Source: an uncultured Cellvibrio sp.
GTDB taxonomy: Bacteria; Pseudomonadota; Gammaproteobacteria; Pseudomonadales; Cellvibrionaceae
Assembly (NCBI GenBank): GCA_946481095.1
Contig: CAMLML010000053.1
Coordinates: forward strand, 1 to 32,118
Reading direction: 5' to 3'
DNA: 32,118 nucleotides
Positions within the stretch are counted from its first letter, which is position 1, and the number at the start of each line of letters is the position of its first letter. This document shows positions 17,690-25,570 of the stretch, one piece after another. The notes under the pieces are model-generated. The model was not told the DNA's origin and searched no databases. It was given only the letters and a program-made list of their open reading frames with translations. Both the position numbers and the translations under genes were made by a program.

Positions 17690-17813
17690 GTTGTTCCCAT
17701 AAGCTCGGAAAAGGTGATTGGGGCGCATGCTAGGGATCAAAACACTGAATGGGAAATACTGAATATTTATGTGCTTATAACTTTATGGCCAGGAGTTCTG
17801 AAATTTTTGCGAT

Positions 17814-17844
17814 GAAAAAACAACGCCGGGTATAAACCCGGCGT
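17814..17844 (-). terminator. Rho-independent terminator of the TRAP operon
   Basis: An 8-bp GC-rich stem (ACGCCGGG/CCCGGCGT) with a 6-nt loop, followed on the minus strand by TGTTTTTTC. It lies 30 nt after the dctM stop codon. Confidence 0.88.
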
Positions 17845-17873
17845 GTTTAGCAAAGTGTTGATGGCATCAGGCG

Positions 17874-19175
17874 TTATTTGATCAAACCAAAATAACGTGG
17901 CAATGCTTCGCTGATCCAGGGGATGTAGGTCACCAGCATCAAGACTACAAACATCGCAAAATACATGGGCAATAAAGGGCGAACCATCTGTGCGATGGTG
18001 GTTTTGGCAATACCACAGCCGACAAACAGCACGCTGCCCACGGGCGGTGTACATAAACCGATACACAAATTCAGCACCATGATAATGCCGAAATGTAAGG
18101 GAGAGATGCCCAGTTCCATCACCACCGGCAAAAAGATCGGAGTGAAAATCAACACTGCCGGCGTCATATCCATAAAAATACCCACGACTAACAACACCAG
18201 ATTGATGATCAATAAAATCAAAATGGGGTTGTCGCTCAAAGTGATGAGTGCATTGCTAATCGTTTGTGGAATATTTTCGTAAGACAGTATCCATGACATT
18301 GCCGACGAGGTGCCAATCAGCAGCATCACAATAGCGGTGGTCTCAACCGATTTAATGAGAATGCCGGGCAGCTCGCTGACTTTTACCTGACGATAAAACA
18401 CTATCGATAACAATAACGAGTAGAGCACCGCAATAACGCTGGCTTCGGTGGCAGTGACATAGCCTTTGATAATGCCGCCAATCACCAACACGATTAAAAA
18501 CAAGCTGGGAATTGCATCCAGCGTTTTCTTGACCGCTTCACGCGCCGTCATTCGCTCGCCAACAGGATAACCCTTGGCTTTGGCGTAAATACCACAGGAA
18601 ATCATTAAACCCAGCATGAGTAAAAGACCGGGTAAATAACCGGCGATAAACAGGGCTGCAATCGAAACGCCACCACTGGCCAGCGAGTAGACGATCAAAA
18701 TATTGCTGGGTGGAATTAGCAGGCCGGTGGTTGAAGCCGTGACAGTAACTGCGCCACTGAAGTTTTTGTCGTAACCTTCTTTTTTCATCGCCGGCACCAT
18801 AAAACCACCAATCGCTGAAGTGGCCGCGACTGCTGATCCTGAAATTGCACCGAAGAGTGTGCAGCTAATGATATTCACGAATGCCAAACCACCGGGCAAC
18901 ATGCCGAAAAACACTTTGGCAAATTCGATCAACCGATGCGCAATACCACCGCGACCCATCAAAATACCCGAGAGAATAAAAAACGGAATGGCGAGTAGTG
19001 CAAAACTGTTAATACCACTGGCCATACGCTGTGCGATGGTGACCAGTGCAGGTTCCATATCAATCGTAAACAGCATGGTTAACAGAGTCGCCACACCGAT
19101 GCTGATGGAGATAGGGACGTTCAGCAGCAACAGCACCAGAAAAGAAACCAGTAACACAATAATTGAGAGTTCCAT
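17874..19175 (-). CDS. dctM: TRAP transporter large permease (DctM family)
   Basis: A 433-residue protein of usual family length, with about 12 hydrophobic helices, forming the ion-coupled translocation unit of a tripartite ATP-independent periplasmic transporter. Characteristic segments include LNVPISISIGVATLL near the start, GGIAHRLIEFAKVFFG, GAISGSAVAATSAIGGFMVP, TTGLLIPPSNILIVYSLASG and LCIGLCTPPVGSVLFVGCGI. It starts 20 nt after dctQ with AAGG upstream, is the last gene of the P-Q-M operon and is followed by a strong terminator. Substrate specificity comes from the binding protein, not from this subunit. Confidence 0.95.
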   Translation of the reverse strand: MELSIIVLLVSFLVLLLLNVPISISIGVATLLTMLFTIDMEPALVTIAQRMASGINSFALLAIPFFILSGILMGRGGIAHRLIEFAKVFFGMLPGGLAFVNIISCTLFGAISGSAVAATSAIGGFMVPAMKKEGYDKNFSGAVTVTASTTGLLIPPSNILIVYSLASGGVSIAALFIAGYLPGLLLMLGLMISCGIYAKAKGYPVGERMTAREAVKKTLDAIPSLFLIVLVIGGIIKGYVTATEASVIAVLYSLLLSIVFYRQVKVSELPGILIKSVETTAIVMLLIGTSSAMSWILSYENIPQTISNALITLSDNPILILLIINLVLLVVGIFMDMTPAVLIFTPIFLPVVMELGISPLHFGIIMVLNLCIGLCTPPVGSVLFVGCGIAKTTIAQMVRPLLPMYFAMFVVLMLVTYIPWISEALPRYFGLIK

Positions 19176-19195
19176 AGCGATGAACCTTTTTCGAA

Positions 19196-19699
19196 TTAGT
19201 TAAGGCTGTCGCCGTGAGCGGGTTGATTCAAACGCTCACGCACAGTGATGATGTTGTCTATGGCATAGATGCAGATCAGTACCCCTGCCAGAGGAATGAC
19301 GCTGTAGATGTAACCCATTTTGACTTGCAGCGCCGCAGAGGTTTGTCCGAGCATTAATTGCAATTGCACCAGTTTGATTCCGCCGTACACCAACACGCTG
19401 GCGGCAAAGGCGAAGCTCACCAATTGCGCCACAATATCGGCGCGGACACGTTTTTCGAACGGCAATTTATTGGTGACCAGATCCAGCCCCAGATGGGCGT
19501 GAGTGCGAAATGCATAGGCGGCACCCAATACACCGATCCACACCAACAAAAAGCGAGCAATCTCCTCAGTGAATGAGCTGGGTTTGCCGACGATAAAACG
19601 GGACAGCACCTGCCAGGTCACGTCGATCACAATAGCTGCCATTAAGAGCATTAAAAAAACCGCGAGAATGCGATCCAGATGATTCAATAATTTGCGCAT
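19196..19699 (-). CDS. dctQ: TRAP transporter small permease (DctQ family)
   Basis: A four-helix inner-membrane subunit that partners DctM. The segments FTEEIARFLLVWIGVLGAAY and HAHLGLDLV are family hallmarks. The frame could start at 19717 (its ATG shares the A of the upstream TAATG), but the ATG at 19699 has a clear GGGAG 8 nt upstream and begins MRKLLNHLDR directly before the first helix, so it is preferred; this gives 167 residues. Close spacing to dctP and dctM indicates one transcript. Confidence 0.9.
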   Translation of the reverse strand: MRKLLNHLDRILAVFLMLLMAAIVIDVTWQVLSRFIVGKPSSFTEEIARFLLVWIGVLGAAYAFRTHAHLGLDLVTNKLPFEKRVRADIVAQLVSFAFAASVLVYGGIKLVQLQLMLGQTSAALQVKMGYIYSVIPLAGVLICIYAIDNIITVRERLNQPAHGDSLN

Positions 19700-19716
19700 G
19701 ATTATGTCTCCCGGCA

Positions 19717-20760
19717 TTAAGGCATGGCTTTGATGTATTCGAGCAAGTCATGCACTGGCTCACCGCGATAGGATTCATGCATGGCTTGCACCTTCGCCTG
19801 AAATTCGGATTTGTCGGGATAAATCACCTCGACGCCAGCGGCTTTTACGGCATCCAGTGCTTCACGCGTGGACTCAGCCCAAAGCTTGCGTTGGTAGACG
19901 ATCGATTCGTCAACCGCTTGTTGTAGCCAGGCTTGTTGTTGCGGGTTGAGGGTGTTCCAAATGTAACTGCTGATCAGAATCACGTCGGGCACTGCAGTGT
20001 GTTCGTCAATGGTGTACAGCTTGCAGACTTCAAAATGCTTGGATAAATAAAAACTGGGCGGATTATTTTCCGCCGCATCGACCACACCCTGCTGCAGTGC
20101 GGTGTAAAGTTCGCCCCAGGCGATAGGCGTAGCAGACCCGCCCAATGCCTGAATCATGCGCACCGAGGTTTGGCTTTCTTGCACACGTACCTTCAAACCC
20201 GCCAAATCATCCGGCTTGCGTATCGGCCGATTGGTACCGCACTGGCTGTAAAAACTGCGGCTGCCTGCGTCGTAATACCCGACACCGCGCAAACGCTTGT
20301 CTTCACCCTTGACGAGCATGGCTTTGCCTTTTTCACTTTCCAAAAAGCGCCAGAGATGTTCTTCATCGCGAAAGACATAGGGAATACTGAAAATCTTCAT
20401 CTCCGGTACAAATCCTTCCATCGGACTGGCAGAGACTTTGGTCATGGCGAGACTGCCGATTTGAAGCAACTCTATGTATTCACGCTCTTGCCCGAGTTGG
20501 CCGCTCGGGTAAATGTCAATGCGCATTGAGCCATTGGATAACTCGGCCAGTCGTGAAGACATCATGTTCATTGCGCGGTGCACGGAAGTCGTCTGGTCGA
20601 GGTTGTGTGCCAGCTTAAGTACTTTGACATCTTGATCGCTTTTACAGCTCACAAGACCGGGTATCAGGCTCAAGGCTAACAGGCCGCGCAACACGCCAGC
20701 GCGCCAGCGCACACCCGGTTTACAGGAAAACATTCCCGTCACTAATAAAGGGAGAGGCAT
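19717..20760 (-). CDS. dctP: TRAP transporter substrate-binding protein (DctP family), predicted lipoprotein
   Basis: The solute receptor of the TRAP system, usually binding organic acids through a conserved Arg; here LKVRVQESQTS contains that Arg, and ELYTALQQGVVDAAENNPPS is the family signature that follows it. The N-terminus has a hydrophobic core ending GLVSCKS (Cys39), a credible lipobox, whereas most Gram-negative TRAP receptors are soluble. The AENNPPSFYLSKHFEV pattern resembles receptors for sugar acids, which would suit a plant-polymer degrader, but the substrate is an inference. The start at 20760 is weakly supported; the ATG at 20733 would shorten the leader to about 30 residues. 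First gene of the operon. Confidence 0.92.
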   Translation of the reverse strand: MPLPLLVTGMFSCKPGVRWRAGVLRGLLALSLIPGLVSCKSDQDVKVLKLAHNLDQTTSVHRAMNMMSSRLAELSNGSMRIDIYPSGQLGQEREYIELLQIGSLAMTKVSASPMEGFVPEMKIFSIPYVFRDEEHLWRFLESEKGKAMLVKGEDKRLRGVGYYDAGSRSFYSQCGTNRPIRKPDDLAGLKVRVQESQTSVRMIQALGGSATPIAWGELYTALQQGVVDAAENNPPSFYLSKHFEVCKLYTIDEHTAVPDVILISSYIWNTLNPQQQAWLQQAVDESIVYQRKLWAESTREALDAVKAAGVEVIYPDKSEFQAKVQAMHESYRGEPVHDLLEYIKAMP

Positions 20761-20998
20761 AGGTCGGAATCTCTTGTTGATTCAAATTGTGTTGAGCCGT
20801 ATAAGGCTTACTTATTTCATTTGCCGACTGGGTTTACCGCTTTCACCTGTAGGGTTTTATTATCGAGCGCTCGCGTTTATATTTCCCGGACCGATTATTA
20901 CGCCAGCGCGCGGAAACTACCATAGAAATCAGAAAGGTAGAACCATTGAAGTGTTAGGTTCGGTTTAGAGTGGTTAAAACAATCGCTTGGGATTTCGA

Positions 20999-21979
20999 TT
21001 ACTCATCTTTCAACAAAATAAAATGTTCAACCAAACGAATCATTAATTCTTTTTGATCAGGTTTGCTTTCCGCTACCAATAAAGCCAAAGCAACTAAAGT
21101 ATTGTCGTTAATTAATTGCTCGACGGGTTTTGCCAAAAAGAATTGGTTCATTCGCAAATACCACAAAAATAAAAATGAACCGCTGCGTTTGTTGCCGTCT
21201 GCTAATGGATGATTCTTGATTACAAAATAAAGTAAATGCGCTGCACGGCTGGCAATATTGGGATAAAACAAATCATCACCAAAGCCTTGTTCAATAGTCG
21301 CAATTGCCGATGCCAAACCATCGCCACGCAATTGCCCGAAGAGCGTAGTCGCTTCACCTTTTGCAATCAGTTCCTGTTTCAATTCGCCAATTGCTTGTAG
21401 CGCCATATTAAAATCCAACGCGACCATATCACGTTGCTTGGCATTCTTATCACCCAATGACTGCTCGTCATAACCCTGCAATAAACTCCAACTACGCGCA
21501 TAGTCATGAATAACATTCACAACCGCCGCACCTTCAGGGTTTACCAGCGATTGATTCTCAAGCGTCTGAGAAAGCAACTTAATAACCTGCTCAAACTCAA
21601 TACCGCGCTCTTTCAGGCGCTTTTGATTGAGGGTGTAGCCCTGAACCAAATGTTGTTTCAGGGTGTGTGTCGCCCATTGGCGGAACTGCACACCACGCTG
21701 TGATTTGACGCGGTAGCCGACTGAGATGATCACATCCAGTGAAAAATAAGCTACGGGTTTGTCCGATAAAGCAATATGCATTTTTTGCATATTGCTTTCC
21801 TCTGGTAACTCTTTCTCCGTAAACACATTACGTATATGGCGGGAGATCACAGATTGGTCACGTTCGAAGAGTTCAGACATCTGCGCCTGCGTCAGCCAAG
21901 CAGTGTCATTTTTCAGTGACACCTCAAGCGAGACATGTCCATCGTTGGATTTAAAGAGTTGTATTTGGTTTTGGCTCAT
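20999..21979 (-). CDS. RhuM-family protein with C-terminal Doc/Fic domain
   Basis: A 326-residue protein with two parts. Residues about 1-150 are a RhuM (virulence-protein) domain: WLTQAQMSELFERDQSVISR looks like a helix-turn-helix, followed by HIRNVFTEKELPE and YFSLDVIISVGYRVKSQRG. Residues about 185-320 are a Doc/Fic domain with HPLADGNKRSGSF (His257, Asp261, Asn263, Lys264, Arg265). The Lys in place of the second Gly of HPFxxGNGR is as in Doc, which phosphorylates EF-Tu instead of adding AMP; kinase-like activity is therefore possible. No separate antitoxin is seen, and the N-terminal domain may autoregulate. AGGGA lies 7 nt before the ATG. Such genes commonly sit in genomic islands, which fits this region. 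Confidence 0.92.
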   Translation of the reverse strand: MSQNQIQLFKSNDGHVSLEVSLKNDTAWLTQAQMSELFERDQSVISRHIRNVFTEKELPEESNMQKMHIALSDKPVAYFSLDVIISVGYRVKSQRGVQFRQWATHTLKQHLVQGYTLNQKRLKERGIEFEQVIKLLSQTLENQSLVNPEGAAVVNVIHDYARSWSLLQGYDEQSLGDKNAKQRDMVALDFNMALQAIGELKQELIAKGEATTLFGQLRGDGLASAIATIEQGFGDDLFYPNIASRAAHLLYFVIKNHPLADGNKRSGSFLFLWYLRMNQFFLAKPVEQLINDNTLVALALLVAESKPDQKELMIRLVEHFILLKDE

Positions 21980-22092
21980 GGCGTGATCCCTGTTGTATGC
22001 GTCTTTGAATTATTAATTCAATTTCGTTCACTGTATGAATATCCAGTTATTGTGTCAAGCCAGGTGATCAACTTTTGTGGATTAGGAATTCA

Positions 22093-22233
22093 TTAGTTTG
22101 ACAATAATTCCAGCATGGCTCTCTGCGGCCAAATATAATCTTTTTGTCCTTTCACACTACAAGGTCTTTGGGCTAACCAAGCACCGGTTCGGTAATGACT
22201 GATATCGTCAACAAAATTAAATTCGCATGCCAT
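22093..22233 (-). pseudogene. Short ORF or C-terminal gene remnant, 46 residues
   Basis: The frame from an ATG at 22233 to TAA at 22093 encodes 46 residues with a protein-like composition, including YRTGAWLAQRPCSVKGQKDY and WPQRAMLELLSN. The frame is open about six codons further upstream of the ATG before a TGA. There is no good Shine-Dalgarno. It may be the tail of a lost gene. I do not recognise the family. Confidence 0.35.
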
Positions 22234-22282
22234 CCACTTAACGGATTGTCCGAGGCTAATTCAGATTGTGGCTGATGACCTT

Positions 22283-22444
22283 TTAGAGTGGAAACCACAC
22301 CTTCTGCATTAATCGGTAATTTTGCATAGAGTTTTTTAGTGGCGTGGAGTTGGGATTGGTCATGCTGACCAATCCTGATGCTAAAGTGGGTTGTAAATAA
22401 ATTTCCCGGAAATATTTTCGATCACTTTTTTTGTTTATTAAAGA
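22283..22444 (-). pseudogene. Remnant of the C-terminal winged-helix part of a Fic or AlbA_2-type regulator
   Basis: The frame begins just after an in-frame TAG and encodes DRKYFREIYLQPTLASGLVS followed by MT and, a little later, QNYRLM before TAA. This pattern (DRKxFRExYLxPxLxxGLIEMTxP...QKYRLT) is the end of many Fic-family and AlbA_2/Schlafen-type DNA-binding proteins. The catalytic part is absent and no start codon is visible, so it is read as a fossil of a larger gene replaced by the adjacent helicase operon. The identification is by remembered consensus. Confidence 0.45.
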
Positions 22445-22483
22445 CTATAGAATAACTTTACTACTCAAAACTTACTCAGTGAA

Positions 22484-24871
22484 TTAAAGCACAGCCACTA
22501 ATTCACCAATGACTCGAAACTCAGATAGGTCATCGCCTTTTATAATGATGTCGGAATATCCAAAAGATGTAGTATCTGGAGATAAGATTACTCGTTCATT
22601 TATTAACTGGTTTTCAACATGACGTTTTTCACTGTGGTATATTTTTACTGTGAAAGAACTGGCGTTATCAGGATCAGAAATTTCATGATGTTGAACTAAC
22701 ACGACTTTTCCATTTCTTGTACCACCGGGATTTTCTTTAAATAAACACCAAGAACCGTTAGGTATGCGTTTGTTCATAGATTCACCCACTACACGAATAA
22801 CAAACATTCCTTCTTTTGTGGAAAATTCTTCCGGCAGCTCGACCCAATCACATTCATAAATATTTTGAACTGAGCCAAAATTGCCTGCGGCGGCGGCAAT
22901 ATCATAAATTGGAACAAAGCCGTTAAATGGTTTTGCTTTCTGGTAAGGTACAACGGAATATGGCAGACCTTGATAAGGTTCAGGCCTAACAGCGGGTTGA
23001 TCTTGATTTGATTGATTTCGTATAAAACTTGAAAAATACTCTCGAGTCTCTGCGTCTGTACAATAAAGATAACAACCTTTTAGACCTCTGGTCATCAGAG
23101 TTCTGTAGGTATTTTTTATGACAAGATCTATTTTCTTTTTAGCTTCAGTAGGTTTTTTCTTGAATAGAGACTTGTGTCCTTTGACCGCTTTGTCTCTCAA
23201 TGGATGTGTGTTCGCATCAATAATAACTTGCTTGTTCCTGATAACAAAGTCCGGTCCGATAATAACACCGATGTAGTCTACCTCGAGTCCTTGGCATGTA
23301 TGAATGCAGCCAATTTCATGAACTGACGTTGGAGACAACAACCATAGGTAGCCTTCTTGATTCAAATTCCATCGGGCTTTGAAATTAAATTCTGGAATCG
23401 TTATATCAAAAATGGATGTGTCATCTTTCCCCGCCCAGTCCCAGCAGTATCCAGCAACCATACGGGATTTATTGTTGACTTTATTTTTTTCGATAATTTC
23501 ATCTCTAAGTTTGTTCGGGTCGTCAAATACCCGAAACTCATAATCTATGTCAGAAAGATCGGGATTGGCAGTCTCACGAATTTGTAGCGCATGATCTACC
23601 CATGAAAGATAGCCATCGGAACCATTACATCGGAATTGAGATTCCAGCTCCATCAATGTGACTTCTGAGCCAGCCTTTTTCGCAAATTCTCTAATAGATT
23701 CTACAGTCCCAATATCTTGAAGAGTTACCCTTTGATCTTCATCAATAAAGAAAATACTTGTTTTGGATGCGTGAATAATTTCTTTTATTTGATTCTCGCC
23801 TAAATTTGAATAAAGTCCTGATTTCTCATTTAGGCGATGTGCTTCATCTACAATTAGCACATCGAACAAATTTTCGTTGCTATCAACATAGTTGCCACTA
23901 CCTTTAAACATGTTATCGATAGCTGTTCGCTTCAGAGTTTTGGTGAGTTTGTTTTTGAAAATTTCGCGAGGTGCGGAGTTTTTACTGGTATATTGCACTA
24001 GCATTTCGCGTGCTGTTAATTCTACGAGTAGATTTATCGCAACAACTGATTTTCCTGTTCCCGGGCCTCCTTTAACTATTAGAGTCTGTCTTTTGCCATT
24101 TTGGGCACGATGGGCTAAATCTATTGCCGTTTCGAAGACGAGTTTTTGCTCATCCAGTAAAATAAATTCTCTATTGCCCTTCATCATTGAAGATAAGCTA
24201 TCTGCTAAAGTTTTCGATGGCTTTATAACACCATGCTCGATTCGATACATTATGTTATCTGAATCACCATACTTAACATGTTGTTTAAGGAATTCTGAAA
24301 GGCGCATTGCATCATCAGAAATAAAAACAGGTGCCTTTTCTGTATGATATGAGTAGAAAGTGTCGTTGATAGCTTTGGAAGATTTTAAATTGTGCAGATA
24401 TGCACATGGTTGCAATGCAATTGATTCCAATCTCACGGTTTCATTGAAATCTTGTATTTGTGCTGCATACGACCAGGCCTGATATGAAGGATGATTGGTT
24501 TCTCTAATTCCTCCACCTAAAAGTGTCTTTACGATGGCATCTTTTGACGTTTTTTCAACTTCTTGCCATTGCTTTAACTCGACAATTATTGCCGTGTCAA
24601 TTCGGTCATGATTTTTTCCTGTAAGGATAAAATCAACTCGTCTATTGGTTAGTGGAATGTTGTATTCAATCGCTACTCCAGCTGTCGCCGGTATAGCGGG
24701 GTCTACCAAAATTCGAAACATGTAATCCAGCGAGTTCTTCCAGGATAATATTTCACTTTTCGGTGAGTTGCGATTAAGCTTCCTTGAAACTTCATTATCA
24801 ATAATCTCTTCAATTCTATTGGATCGTATGTCTCGAATGAATTCGTCTTTACTGGCGGTGTAAACTAACAT
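22484..24871 (-). CDS. PD-(D/E)XK nuclease - DUF2075 helicase - S24 (LexA/UmuD-like) peptidase fusion
   Basis: A 795-residue, apparently cytosolic three-module protein. Residues about 1-170 fit a PD-(D/E)XK nuclease (Glu69, Asp80, Glu98-x-Lys100 in VELKQW). About 235-620 is a DUF2075-type superfamily 1 helicase: Walker A GGPGTGKS (268-275), Walker B VLIVDEAH (338-345), SQFRC (411-415), HTCQGLEVDY (524-533) and TYRTLMTRG (588-596). About 650-795 is an S24 peptidase: AAAAGNFG places an Ala662-Gly663 bond 35 residues before Ser698 (VVGESM), and Lys743 (FTVKIYHS) completes the dyad, with an ~8-residue insertion relative to UmuD. Self-cleavage at 662/663 would separate the helicase-nuclease from its tail. 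AAGGA precedes the ATG by 7 nt; the MazG-like gene ends 13 nt upstream. Base composition is more AT-rich than in the neighbours. Defence is inferred, not shown. Confidence 0.9.
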   Translation of the reverse strand: MLVYTASKDEFIRDIRSNRIEEIIDNEVSRKLNRNSPKSEILSWKNSLDYMFRILVDPAIPATAGVAIEYNIPLTNRRVDFILTGKNHDRIDTAIIVELKQWQEVEKTSKDAIVKTLLGGGIRETNHPSYQAWSYAAQIQDFNETVRLESIALQPCAYLHNLKSSKAINDTFYSYHTEKAPVFISDDAMRLSEFLKQHVKYGDSDNIMYRIEHGVIKPSKTLADSLSSMMKGNREFILLDEQKLVFETAIDLAHRAQNGKRQTLIVKGGPGTGKSVVAINLLVELTAREMLVQYTSKNSAPREIFKNKLTKTLKRTAIDNMFKGSGNYVDSNENLFDVLIVDEAHRLNEKSGLYSNLGENQIKEIIHASKTSIFFIDEDQRVTLQDIGTVESIREFAKKAGSEVTLMELESQFRCNGSDGYLSWVDHALQIRETANPDLSDIDYEFRVFDDPNKLRDEIIEKNKVNNKSRMVAGYCWDWAGKDDTSIFDITIPEFNFKARWNLNQEGYLWLLSPTSVHEIGCIHTCQGLEVDYIGVIIGPDFVIRNKQVIIDANTHPLRDKAVKGHKSLFKKKPTEAKKKIDLVIKNTYRTLMTRGLKGCYLYCTDAETREYFSSFIRNQSNQDQPAVRPEPYQGLPYSVVPYQKAKPFNGFVPIYDIAAAAGNFGSVQNIYECDWVELPEEFSTKEGMFVIRVVGESMNKRIPNGSWCLFKENPGGTRNGKVVLVQHHEISDPDNASSFTVKIYHSEKRHVENQLINERVILSPDTTSFGYSDIIIKGDDLSEFRVIGELVAVL

Positions 24872-24884
24872 TTACATTTCCTTT

Positions 24885-25232
24885 TTATATATCGGTGTAC
24901 TTGTTGGATTTACCTTTTGATTTATCTATTGGGTATTTTTCAGCGTTAACAGCCATCTTTCGATTGCATTCAGCCAATATGTTTAACCCAAGCTTATCTG
25001 CTAATCGGATCAAATAGAGTTGTATATCAGCTATTTCATCAGCTACTGCGAGTAATTGTTTTTCTGATAGATTTTTTGATTCTTCTTCGGATAACCATTG
25101 AAAACATTCAAGAAGTTCGCCCGCTTCACCTGCTAGCGCCATGGATAGATTTTTCGGTGAGTGGAATTGATCCCAATCTCGATCGTCTGCAAATCTTCGC
25201 ATTGCGATTTTGAGTTCATCAATTGAATTCAT
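24885..25232 (-). CDS. MazG-like nucleotide pyrophosphohydrolase
   Basis: A 115-residue all-alpha NTP pyrophosphohydrolase of the small MazG-like/iMazG type, hydrolysing (d)NTPs to NMP and pyrophosphate. The metal-binding motifs are present: EAGELLE (ExxxE-type) near residue 36 and DEIADIQ (ExxD-type) near 66, in the arrangement expected for a single-domain dimer. A TTG at 25247 extends the frame, but the ATG at 25232 has GGCGGA 7 nt upstream and is used. It is the first gene of a two-gene operon with the nuclease-helicase-peptidase, so a linked function (altering or depleting nucleotides, or cleaning modified ones) is likely. No LexA-type CTGT-N8-ACAG box is visible upstream. Confidence 0.9.
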   Translation of the reverse strand: MNSIDELKIAMRRFADDRDWDQFHSPKNLSMALAGEAGELLECFQWLSEEESKNLSEKQLLAVADEIADIQLYLIRLADKLGLNILAECNRKMAVNAEKYPIDKSKGKSNKYTDI

Positions 25233-25357
25233 GATTATGTCCGCCAAATTTTTATGTTGGGGGGAATACTAAACGTTACTGGGGATTGGTGCCATGGTTT
25301 GTGGACGGCGGTTCAGATGACCCCGGCGAGTTCAAACTAGAGAGGGGGGATTTGATC

Positions 25358-25497
25358 TCGCGCATCCCGCGCTTGACCGCTACGCGGCGGCCCTTCGGCC
25401 GTCCAAAATCGTTCCAGACGATTTTGTCACTCGGTACTTCCTGTACCTCGCCCCTTCGGGCAGCTGCGCTGTGCAAAAATGCTTTCCTGCATTTTTG
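25358..25497. repeat. Array of tandem short hairpins downstream of ssrA
   Basis: Six inverted repeats follow one another with almost no spacing: GCGC/GCGC near 25358-25371, CGGCC/GGCCG at 25388-25401, CAAAATCGT/ACGATTTTG at 25404-25426, GGTAC/GTACC at 25433-25447, GCCC/GGGC with CAGC/GCTG at 25450-25471, and CAAAAATGC/GCATTTTTG at 25474-25497. Loops are mostly TTCC- or CTTC-rich. Together with 25250-25357 this fills the gap between the MazG-like gene and ssrA. Apparent open frames across it are products of the repeat and not credible genes. Confidence 0.7.
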
Positions 25498-25534
25498 TGA
25501 GCCCAGGGGGTTATGTATCCAACCCGACGCCACA

Positions 25535-25565
25535 AATAAAAAAGGCCACCCGAAGGTGACCTTTG
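25535..25565 (-). terminator. Intrinsic terminator of ssrA
   Basis: Minus strand: AAAGGTCACC-TTCG-GGTGGCCTTT hairpin followed by TTTATTTG, starting a few bases after the mature tmRNA 3' end at 25571. Confidence 0.85.
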
Positions 25566-25570
25566 TTTAT

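Larger units (their letters stand above)
21980..22483. other. 504-bp gap between accessory genes holding gene remnants
   Basis: No intact gene of normal length. Two short minus-strand fragments with protein-like composition are described separately (22093-22233 and 22283-22444). The part between 21980 and about 22090 should contain the RhuM-Doc promoter, but I see no clear pair of hexamers. Confidence 0.5.

Noticed and set aside
17965..19203. Plus-strand open frames of 105 and 127 codons
   Set aside because: They are antisense to dctM, whose family signatures are clear.
20170..20529. Plus-strand frame of 119 codons
   Set aside because: It is antisense to dctP and has no ribosome site or recognisable motif.
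20761..20998. Island end or attachment site matching the ssrA 3' end
   Set aside because: No copy of the tmRNA 3' 15-20 nt was seen in this gap; only a small AGCC/GGCT inverted repeat and a GAGCGCTC palindrome are present.
22290..22420. A second minus-strand frame with coding-like residues (KKLYAKLPINAEGVVSTLKG)
   Set aside because: It overlaps the Fic/AlbA_2-like remnant in another frame; the remnant's frame matches a remembered consensus, this one does not.
23892..24347. Plus-strand frame of 151 codons
   Set aside because: It lies opposite the conserved helicase core of the nuclease-helicase-peptidase gene.
24872..25300. LexA (SOS) box ahead of the MazG-helicase operon
   Set aside because: No CTGT-N8-ACAG-like sequence was found, so SOS transcription control is not supported by sequence.
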